A DNA stretch of 23,273 bases from Euryarchaeota archaeon UBA463. GTDB taxonomy: Archaea; Thermoplasmatota; Poseidoniia; Poseidoniales; Thalassarchaeaceae. Below the pieces are notes generated by a model, which saw nothing but the letters and a program-made list of their open reading frames with translations, had not been told where the DNA came from and did not search any database. Positions 7,890 through 17,300 of this stretch are shown here, one piece after another. The stretch is from NCBI GenBank assembly GCA_002501805.1, contig DAOI01000024.1, positions 108,320 to 131,592 of the forward strand, written 5' to 3'. The position numbers and the translations under genes are program-made. Within the stretch, counting starts at the first letter, position 1; each line of letters starts with the position of its first letter.

Positions 7890-10577
7890 ATGACAATCGA
7901 AGATCCGTTCAGTAGTATCTCCACCTTCCAGACAGCCGACGGAAGCCTCGGTGAGTTCTACGATCTCAATGCCTTAGAGAAGCTAGGAATATGCAACCTA
8001 GATGAGCTTCCATTTACTATCAGATGCCTTCTAGAAGCTGCACTGCGCAAGTGTGACGGATTTCTAGTAACCGAAGAGGATGTCAGGAATATAGCCTCAT
8101 GGACCCCTTCGATGAATCCATGTGAGATACCGTTTTCCCCCAGCAGAGTAATACTCCAAGACTTCACAGGGGTGCCTGCTGTCGTCGATATCGCAGCTCT
8201 TCGAGACGCAATGGTAAACCTAGGGGGAGATCCTGAGAAGGTTAACCCACAGGTCCCTGTGGATTTAGTCGTAGACCATTCTGTACAGGTTGACTTCTCA
8301 GGACTTTTTCCTGATGCTAGGGAGAGGAATCTAGAGATGGAGTACCACAGAAACATGGAGAGATACAAGTTTCTCAAATGGGGTCAGCAGAGTCTAGATA
8401 GCTTCAGAGCAGTTCCACCTGGAAGGGGCATAGTTCACCAGATAAACCTCGAGTGGATAGCGTCCGTAGCTCGTATGGAGGGCGAGAAATGGATACCCGA
8501 TACATTAGTTGGTACTGACTCCCATACTACCATGATAAATGGACTTGGAGTTCTGGGTTGGGGAGTAGGGGGTATCGAGGCAGAAGCGGTAATGCTCGGC
8601 CAGCCAATTTACATGCTTCTTCCCGAGGTAGTCGGTTTCGAGATTACTGGAAAATCAATGCCAGGAGTTACTGCTACCGATGTCACACTGAGAATAGTAG
8701 AGTTACTCAGAGAGCACGGATGTGTAGGAAAATTCGTCGAATTTCACGGCAGTGGACTTTCGAACCTCAGTCTCCCTGATAGGGCAACAATTGCCAATAT
8801 GGCACCAGAATATGGGGCAACATGTGGCTTCTTCCCAGTAGATGAAATTACTCTAGATTACTTGTTGCTCTCTGGGAGGGAAGACGATCACGTTGAGAAC
8901 GTGAGAAGATATCTAAAGGCCCAGGGCCTCTTCAGAACAGATAGCACTAGATCCCCTAACTTTACCACCTCTCTATCCTTGAACCTCTCTACTGTGACTC
9001 CCTCAATGGCAGGCCCAAAAAGACCTCAAGACAGGGTTTCTCTATCTGAAATGAAGAGTCACTGGAGAGAGAGTCTGAATTCCCCTGTAGGTCATCAGGG
9101 GCACGGAATAGACAATTCACGAAATGATATCAGGTGCGAAGTCAGGGGAAAGAACTGTGACCTTGGTCACGGAGATGTGGTGATTACTGCCATTACAAGT
9201 TGCACCAATACTAGTAATCCGAGTGTAATGATAGCTGCAGGATTGGTGGCCAAGAATGCATTTGATAGAGGCCTCCAAATCAAACCTTGGGTCAAGCCAA
9301 GTCTCGCTCCCGGAAGCAGGGTAGTCACCGAGTACTTGGATGCTAGCGGTCTCACGCCTTATCTCGATAAATTGGGATTCAACGTGGTGGGTTATGGATG
9401 TACGACATGCATAGGTAACTCTGGCCCTCTGGACGAAGAAATAGAATCGGCCATAGATGAAGGCGGACTTGTAGTAGGAAGCGTTCTTTCAGGAAACAGA
9501 AACTTCGAAGGAAGGATACATCAGAAAATTCTGGCCAACTACCTAGCGAGCCCTCCCTTGGTAGTTGCCTACGCCCTCTCTGGGACTCTGGATATTGACT
9601 TCGAGGTAGACCCTATCGGGCACTCTAGTGATGGAGTACCAGTTATGCTAGCAGATATCTGGCCTAGTGATCAGAGTATACTAGAAGCCGTATCGTCATC
9701 TATAGGGCCAGAGATGTTCAGGGATAGGTACTCGGATATTCTCGAGGAGCCAAAGTGGGACTCTATACCTAGCGAGCCCTCTCCTCTATTCCCTTGGGAT
9801 GAAGACTCAACTTACGTGAGATTGCCCAGCTTCTTGGAGGGCATATCACTCAATCCCGACCCAATAGAGCCGATAAATTCCGCAAGGGCACTACTGAAAC
9901 TCGGAGACTCTGTTACTACCGACCATATCAGTCCGGCCGGAGCTTTTCCCAAAGATGGCCCAGCTGGTAAATATCTCATTGAGAGAGGAGTCAGTCTGAG
10001 GGATTTCAACTCATTTGGAAGCAGGAGGGGAAATCATGAAGTCATGATGAGGGGCACCTTTGCTAATGTTAGGATTAGGAACCAACTAGCACCAGGGACA
10101 GAGGGCGGATTCACTACATTTCTTCCTACGGGAGAGGTAACCTCAATTTTCGATGCGAGTAGAAAATACATCGCCGATGGAACTGATTTGATAGTTCTGG
10201 CCGGCTCTCAATACGGTACTGGAAGCAGTAGGGATTGGGCCGCTAAAGGAACCTTGCTTCTTGGAGTCAAAGCTGTCATAGCTACATCCTTTGAAAGGAT
10301 ACACAGGTCAAACCTCGTTGGCATGGGGGTGCTCCCATTGACTTTTACAGACGGCGAAGATGCCGACTCACTAGGTCTCGATGGAACTGAGCACTTTGAT
10401 ATACCATCTTCGGGAGATCTGGAACCACTTTCACAAATTGAGATTACTGCCAGAAAACTAGATGGTACATCTGTGGCCTTCCCTGCCACTGTAAGGCTGG
10501 ACACACCCGTAGATGTCGAGTACTACAGGAATGGAGGAATCTTACAGACCGTTCTAAGAAAACTAGCTAGTGAGTAA
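7890..10577 (+). CDS. acnA: Aconitate hydratase, AcnA type
   Basis: This 895-residue enzyme interconverts citrate and isocitrate using a 4Fe-4S cluster in the cytoplasm. The three cluster cysteines are in SCTNTSNP (about Cys438) and GYGCTTCIG (about Cys504, Cys507). Active-site signatures are VGTDSHTTMINGLGVLGWG and, in the swivel domain, GDSVTTDHISPAGAF, NSFGSRRGNHEVMMRGTFAN and GSQYGTGSSRDWAAKG. The length matches the AcnA/IRP1 class rather than the shorter AcnB or split archaeal forms. An in-frame GTG lies 6 bp upstream at 7884, and either start is possible. Its position beside korAB, read in the opposite direction, joins two TCA-cycle functions. Confidence 0.96.
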   Translation: MTIEDPFSSISTFQTADGSLGEFYDLNALEKLGICNLDELPFTIRCLLEAALRKCDGFLVTEEDVRNIASWTPSMNPCEIPFSPSRVILQDFTGVPAVVDIAALRDAMVNLGGDPEKVNPQVPVDLVVDHSVQVDFSGLFPDARERNLEMEYHRNMERYKFLKWGQQSLDSFRAVPPGRGIVHQINLEWIASVARMEGEKWIPDTLVGTDSHTTMINGLGVLGWGVGGIEAEAVMLGQPIYMLLPEVVGFEITGKSMPGVTATDVTLRIVELLREHGCVGKFVEFHGSGLSNLSLPDRATIANMAPEYGATCGFFPVDEITLDYLLLSGREDDHVENVRRYLKAQGLFRTDSTRSPNFTTSLSLNLSTVTPSMAGPKRPQDRVSLSEMKSHWRESLNSPVGHQGHGIDNSRNDIRCEVRGKNCDLGHGDVVITAITSCTNTSNPSVMIAAGLVAKNAFDRGLQIKPWVKPSLAPGSRVVTEYLDASGLTPYLDKLGFNVVGYGCTTCIGNSGPLDEEIESAIDEGGLVVGSVLSGNRNFEGRIHQKILANYLASPPLVVAYALSGTLDIDFEVDPIGHSSDGVPVMLADIWPSDQSILEAVSSSIGPEMFRDRYSDILEEPKWDSIPSEPSPLFPWDEDSTYVRLPSFLEGISLNPDPIEPINSARALLKLGDSVTTDHISPAGAFPKDGPAGKYLIERGVSLRDFNSFGSRRGNHEVMMRGTFANVRIRNQLAPGTEGGFTTFLPTGEVTSIFDASRKYIADGTDLIVLAGSQYGTGSSRDWAAKGTLLLGVKAVIATSFERIHRSNLVGMGVLPLTFTDGEDADSLGLDGTEHFDIPSSGDLEPLSQIEITARKLDGTSVAFPATVRLDTPVDVEYYRNGGILQTVLRKLASE

Positions 10578-10612
10578 TCGGGTTAATAGACGATAAGCCA
10601 GACTGAAACATT

Positions 10613-10618
10613 GGAGGG
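10613..10618 (+). promoter_or_regulatory. Strong Shine-Dalgarno selecting a GTG start
   Basis: GGAGGG lies 5 nt upstream of the GTG at 10624, a standard spacing. The nearest ATG (10619) is in another frame. This site is the main reason to accept GTG as the start of the following gene. Confidence 0.6.
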
Positions 10619-10623
10619 ATGAC

Positions 10624-11265
10624 GTGCCGAACTCAAGGAGAGTCAGATTTCGATACAAATCATCCCAAGATCAAGTCGATATTCTGTTGGAGGGGACAGA
10701 GGATTTCGTAAACTCTGCCCGTTCATCTATCGGAATTACTGGGGCAATGGGTTTCCTTAGAGATGTCTCAGATCCATCGGGGCAATATCCCCCCGATTCT
10801 TCGGACAGCTCTCAGCTAGTTAGCCAGGGCCCTGAAAAGATCCTACCAGGCCCCCCTCCGGATCCATCAAAGATACCCTCCGTTGTAAGGACCGTAGGAG
10901 ATCTCGATTTAGAGGAAGCAGTTTCTGGGTTGGGGACTTCGAAACAAAGCGATCCTGATATTTCGGCCCTTGAAGAGTTTGTATCCGAGGTAGAACCTCC
11001 CGAGCCATTATCAAATCCATTGTCTGCCGACCCTCTTGCCGAGGCATGGCTCCAGCTAATCTTGACAATGGTGGTGAGGGAACATGGCCATACCTCACTT
11101 TCTATTTCAGACATTCAGAAGCTTATTGGGGAAAAGGTAGGAAAGGGAGAAGTGGAGCTCAAGGTTTTCTTGGATAGACTTTGGAGAATTGGGAAACTAG
11201 AGAGAATCCATGGAGGGGCAGAAGATCATTATTCTCCCAATCCTAGCTGGTTAGAATCGCACTAA
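10624..11265 (+). CDS. Unrecognised protein with C-terminal winged-helix-like domain
   Basis: This is a 213-residue soluble protein starting at GTG behind a good ribosome binding site. Three parts can be seen. The first is a basic N-terminal segment with short strands (RRVRFRYKSSQDQVDILLEG, 5-24) and an SSIGITGAMGFLRD stretch. The middle is a low-complexity linker of about 85 residues rich in Pro, Ser, Asp and Gly (about 48-135). The last is a predicted helical domain, 140-213, with helix-turn-helix-like spacing (LSISDIQKLIGEKVGKGEVELKVFLDRLWRIGKLERI). The last part looks like a winged helix, but DNA binding is inference. It follows aconitase by 46 bp and precedes the giant surface-protein gene. 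I do not recognise the family. Confidence 0.75.
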   Translation: MPNSRRVRFRYKSSQDQVDILLEGTEDFVNSARSSIGITGAMGFLRDVSDPSGQYPPDSSDSSQLVSQGPEKILPGPPPDPSKIPSVVRTVGDLDLEEAVSGLGTSKQSDPDISALEEFVSEVEPPEPLSNPLSADPLAEAWLQLILTMVVREHGHTSLSISDIQKLIGEKVGKGEVELKVFLDRLWRIGKLERIHGGAEDHYSPNPSWLESH

Positions 11266-11270
11266 ATGCA

Positions 11271-11280
11271 TTATTTTTAT
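11271..11280 (+). promoter_or_regulatory. T-rich/TATA-like element before the surface-protein gene
   Basis: TTATTTTTAT starts 5 bp after the preceding stop. A T-rich run can end transcription in archaea, and as an AT box about 75 nt before ATG 11352 it could also serve as TATA, placing a start near 11302. The sequence cannot separate these roles. Confidence 0.35.
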
Positions 11281-11282
11281 CT

Positions 11283-11299
11283 CAACCCCGAAGGGGTTG
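11283..11299 (+). repeat. GC-rich hairpin overlapping a palindrome
   Basis: CAACCCC-GAA-GGGGTTG forms a 7-bp stem with a GAA loop. Its right arm overlaps a perfect 10-bp palindrome, GTTGCGCAAC (11296-11305). The pair sits between the T-rich element and the surface-protein start. It may be a terminator stem, an operator near the transcription start, or a leader structure. Confidence 0.45.
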
Positions 11300-11351
11300 C
11301 GCAACACATCCTCCCACAAGGCATAAGAGAGAGCCAAATTACCCAGAGGCC

Positions 11352-14300
11352 ATGTCGCTTAGTCCGCATACCGCACAAGATAGATTCAGAGAGGGAAGGA
11401 GAGCACTGTTACTCGTGTTCCTTCTGATGGCAATGCCGTTGGCATCGTTCGTACCATCGGTAAGTGCATCGGGCATCACACAGTACGCTGTTCAGCGTGA
11501 CCCATCAGATATTGCAGTGGGCGATTTGGATTGTGATGGGGACAACGATATTGTCTCCGCCAGTGCCATGGGGCACTTCATCACCACCCTGTACAATGAC
11601 GGTTCAGGAGGATTTGCGGACAGACAAGATGTCTTCATCTCGAATAACAACTCACAGAGGGCTGGATTTGTTGACACCGCCAATGGAGTGGATGTCGAGG
11701 TAGGCGATATCAATGGAGATGGAAAAAATGATATTATTTACTACCAAGAAAATATTAGGTTCGTAGGGGAGACTTTCGTTAGGCCGGGTAACCTTACAGT
11801 ACTCTGGGGAGATTGCAACGGTGCGGTTAACACTTGGTCAGATACTGCGATTACAATCTCAAACCCAATCCACGTCAGTATGGAGGTAGGGGATATCAAT
11901 GACGATGGAAATGATGACATTATTCTAGTCTCAATTGATGCGACATTTTCCAATCAGTACGTTCAGATATATCGTGGTCCCGACCCAAGTCTTCTGACCA
12001 ATCAGCAGACTATGCCTGTTCCTTTGACTAACGGACTCTACACTGACGTTATGCTGGGACACTGGGGAGAGACGGTTCAAGGCGGAGGAATAGGAGGCCC
12101 AATAGGTGACTGCGAAGATCTAGATATGTGGCTTCTAAGAACTCCTCCCTACAATGCAGGAGTTGGATTTTCTGTTGGCCATTATGACAATATGACTGTG
12201 TTGGAGTATGACTGTCTACAAGATCAATTTCCAAACCCAATGACTCCAACCGCACAGGGAGTACACGAATTCAAGCTAGACGCTGAACATGACTATCCAA
12301 TGGGTGGCATGGATATTTACGACTCCAACGGAGATGGCGAGGTCGACATGATTGCAGTCGTTGACGGGATAACCGGAAATATCTCATATGCTGAAAAATC
12401 CGGAAGCTCATGGAATACTCAGAATTATGTCGTTCTAGGGGATTACAAGGGTGCTTCCATTACTATAGAGGACGTCAATCAGGATGGAGAGGCAGACTTC
12501 TTCGTCCCCACCGAGCTCACTCTGACAAGACTACAAGACTCCAGTGCCCAGAATCAGACCTATCTTCTCTTGGATAACCTAAGGGAGATTAACACTGTTG
12601 AGATAATCCTAGCAGACCCCAGCGGGCCCGGCTATCTCTCATCTCTCTCTTTTGACGTAGGAAGGAGGCCTACCATGGCCATTCCAGGTCAGTTACAAGG
12701 TGGAGACGACAGTGCGTTCGAGATCATCATAGGACAGCAGGACTACTCTTACAGATTCGCCAACAACGCAATGTGGCTGGATACACAAGGAAGGGCCGGT
12801 GCTGGAGACTTCCTCTCTGTACTCACTCTGGACAACCAGGATATGGGCATCACAGGAGTCACCATCGCACCAGCGTCTTACAATCCCGCAACCGGTGAAT
12901 CACAGTTGGGTGAGGGAACCAGATTTGTGAATGTGAGTGTAAAGAACACAGGCCTAAACCCGCTCTCCGGCTCGATTGATGTTGACTTGGAGGTCAAGGA
13001 AGTTCTTGGGGGGTCTGACACTATTGTCTACAGTAATGATTTCGATGGGAACGAAGACGATGCCAACTGTCCCGCATGCTCTTTCTCAAAGGTGTCATAC
13101 ACCGGAATGTATGGGGCCGGCTCATCATCATGGCATATCGAGACAAACTCAACTGCTTCTTCAGAGAATGTTTCTTGGTATGAAGCAGATAGCAATCCAA
13201 CAGGATATTACTGGGCAGGACTCGACTACAATGGAACAGATGAGGACTCCTCAGGATACTACAACAACATGGATGAAGCATTGATTCTAGAGAATGTCGA
13301 TCTCACCGGTGCCGATGCAGCATACCTCGACATATCTCTAATGTGTTCTTCGGCATTCTTTGAACTATACCTAGCTGAGCAATATTCAGTTGTCGAGAGG
13401 TGGCTGTACGAGGACTCGTGTGGAATCGAGGTATGGTCAGATGGAAATGGATGGGAGTCCGTCTTCTTCAATGGAGGATGGGACAATGAGAGACTCTTCA
13501 GAATCCTACTCCAGGGCGTTGATCCCGAGTATAACACATACAACGGTAACCAATTCACTGCATCAGTCACAGGATGGACTAACTATACCGAAGGAGGTGG
13601 GACTTCAGATGCTGATGACGAGATGGAGTCTATTGACCTGACTCCCTACGCCGGGCAGATAGTCGATATCAGATTTAGATTCAGAAGCGGACTTCTTGGA
13701 TCCGTGGGCCCTACCGGCTCATCTCAGGATACAGGCTGGGATGGTTTCGCATTCGACAATATCACAATAAGAAAGCGAGATGTCACCTTTGGTACCGAGG
13801 AAATCGTCACTGACACTATCTCCTTCACTGGACTACCCGCCGGTGCCACTGAAGAAGTATCTCTCCTTGCTGATTTCTTTGACAACACCACCTACTTCGT
13901 CAAGACCGAGCTCACCAATCCTTCTGGATTCCAAGATATGGACTCTTTGAATGATGATACGAGATTCCAAACTACGGTGAACAATCTTTTCGATCCCGGA
14001 CTAGCGGAGGATCCATGGAAGAACCTGGAGAATGGAGTAAGGTATGCCTCGGGAACCAGGGACGTTGAATTGAGGGCTACAAATTGGGGGAATACTCTCA
14101 CTGACTTCAGCGTCAAGGCGGAGATATACAATGCCGAGCCGGACCTGGTCGGTATTGAAGACTTCTCGGGCGTAGATCCAATATGGACTGATGACGGAAA
14201 CGAGAATGGAAGTAGATTGGACGACTCGTCAGGAACTAACGATATGTTGCCCCAGAATGTCGGTGTGTTCAAGAATTTCGCTTACTGGCTGGGGCACCCT

Positions 14301-17300
14301 GACACCGGATACGGCGATGGTTGGAATGAGACTGTAACCCTGGACCCAATACCGATAGCAGCTACAGGCGCCGACTTCACTTACCTTACCTTCGACTACT
14401 ATGCAGAGGGAGACTTCCTACAAGACTCCCAAGGAAATATTCTGGCGATCAGAGATGCCGCTAATCTTGAGCTTTCGTGGACAAGGGACGGAGAACTCTA
14501 CCAAGGCGTAGCATACGGAAGCTGGACAGATCTAAACGAGAACGGAATACAGAATACCAATCCCGAAGATCCGAACTTCCATAGATGTGAGGATTTCGAC
14601 TTGAATGGATATGACGAGGTTGAGTATTTCGGAGACCACTCCGACAATATAGACTCTGTCGTATGGTTCGATTCTGAGAATATCATGAAGTCGATTACTC
14701 TCGATTTGACACATATTGTGATTCAGAACAGGAGTAGCACTGACTCTACAGATTGGAGGGACGAGTGCACCACTCTTGCAGGTTCTGAGGTAAGTCTAAC
14801 CTGGAGATTCCAGTCCAATGAAGATGGAATCAATGGAAATGCAGGCCTTGCAGGGTTTGCAGTTGATAACATCCGAGTAGAAGAGTTTACTTTCGAGTTT
14901 GATGGAAATTACACAGAAGAGGTCACAGGTCTAGACGCTTCTGAGTCATCTACTATTGTCGTCGCTAACCATGATTTCAGTAGTGGGATATACAGAATAG
15001 ACGCAATGACAATGATGAATAATACCGATCCATCAGAGGCTTGGTACCAACAGGACGAGGTGAATCTTGCAAACAATATCTCTACCATTATGTTCAGTAT
15101 AGCCAGCGCTGAAATTACTCTGATGCAACCAAATGTCATGGAGTGCGTGACCGATATAACATACGAATGTGTTTACCCCATTGACGACCAAGCAATGCAC
15201 AGCTTCTCGGTACCTCTTCTGAACGGCGTCATAGACGGAGACTACACATTGACAATGTCAATCAAGGACCTCACTACCAATCAGCAAGTATTCGAAGAAA
15301 CTGCTGATAACGGCCCATTTGACCTGGAACCTCATCAGAGAGACTGGGCTAATTGGTCCCAGCCATTCAATTCATGGGCAGACGGGCATACGTACAATAT
15401 CAGCTTCTCTGCAGAAGTTACCAAGGAGGATAATACCGTGGAGCCATCAGGAAACGTTCGTTTCTTCATAATAACTTTCTACGATAGAATTGATGTAGCA
15501 ATTCTTTCCAACCCTACTGACCAGAACCGTCTCCAGATGGTTAAATCAGATCTGGAATCAATGGAAATGAGCTATACTCAGATGAGACTCGAGAATTGGG
15601 ATGACTATGCCACTCCCTCGTGGTTGGACCACTATGACAAGGTCCTACTGCCATGGCAGACTGATTACAATGTCTACTACGGGGACTATTACGATAAGCT
15701 AGCTTCCACCAGATCGACCGACGGTCTTTCTGTTGTTGATACCTTGGAGCAGTTCATGGTACAGGGAGGAACCACGCAGATTCATCTAGGCCCTTACAGA
15801 GATGCATATCAGCCAGCAAACCTACCATTTGGAATGGATATCGCTATGAGGAATCAAGTCAATTTCACAGAGGACAACAGAATCCTGAGTGAGGATATCA
15901 CCATTGTCGACCCATTCCATCCCCTAATGCATGACGTCGACCCATCGGCCTTCAGCGCAATTAATGGAGGCAGTCATGTAGCCCTCTCCGGCCTGGATAC
16001 CGCACAGGTTCAGGGAACCCAGATCCCTCAGGTCTGTGGAGGGAGAATTAGTGACCCAACTGGAACATTCCACACATTGATCAGAGACAATACATACGAG
16101 TCGCAGTCCTTACTGTCAGTATGCAATAGAGGCGCTGGTGGGATGATCGTAACAACAATAGATGTTGAGAACCCCAGCGTAACTCAAGAATTCGGCGGAG
16201 AGCAGATCCCAATCCTTTCGAATCTTCTGGACTACAGGCTGACTCCCTACCCATCGGATTTCGGAATCGCAGGTGAGGGCTATGACCTCACGGTAAACGG
16301 CCAGTCTCCGTCTATTGATTCGATAACCGGTGCTTACTCAACCATGTACATCAAGAGTAACTCCGATCTATCTTTCGACTATGTAACGAATGTCCCTGGA
16401 GTTTTCGCTGATTGGACTCTCTCTTCCGGTAACAACGACTCCGTCACAGGTTGGGACGGGGCAGTAATCGATGCTGGAGAGATTAGTCATACACAGCAGA
16501 CTGCACCAGAGATACCAACTCTGGGCTCCTTCTGTGTCGCTAACTCATCATCAAACACCGGTTGCAGAATAGGGGCAGAGTGGATACTTACACTATACCT
16601 CCATGACGATGAGGGGCATACCAGGATTACCTACATCAGACTCGTTACTGACGATACCCTGGCAGATGAGTTCAGGCCATTAGCATCTGCCTCGATTATC
16701 TCCAATCCAGCAACCTCTGAGTTCATCGCTCTGGATGGAACAAAGACCGTCGCAGGAACTGACTGGCCCATATACAGGGTAAGGCTAACCGAGACCGGAG
16801 ATATCAGCCTCTCATTCTCTGCAGAAAATAGTAGTGACCCAGACGCTCCTGAGGGAGAGTCGGGAATCGAGCTATTCGAGTGGAAGGTCTTCTTCGACTA
16901 CCCATGGGATAGTCAGAGCCCGACTCTTGAAGGGCATGAGTTCCAGATCCCAGCTTCTGCTACAGATGAGTGGACTTACACATTCAGAAACCTCACCAGC
17001 AATCCAGACGGGACCTTGGAAAACGAGATACGTGTGGAGCTTATTGTCTATGACAAGGCAGGAAAGCAGAGTGAGAAGCACAGAATGTACTTCATAGTAG
17101 TAGGTGAGGACTTCGGTGACGAGCCACCACTGGTTCAGTTCACTGCTCCTAGGCCGACAGATTCTCAGAGAGAAGACTTGGTGGTCATTACAGGGAATCT
17201 GATTTCCGGTGCCGAGAATGGAGATGTGAAGATCGAAGTAGCATTGGACCAAGCAGTACTAGACTACTCGACATCCCAGAAGATTACTCAGAAGCAAATA

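Noticed and set aside
13021..13641. Several 80-100 codon frames on both strands inside the giant gene
   Set aside because: They are shadows of the long surface-protein frame, with compositions typical of off-frame translation.
15480..16260. Catalytic glutamine amidotransferase
   Set aside because: No Gly-x-Cys-x-Gly nucleophile elbow is seen, so only the fold, not the activity, is proposed.
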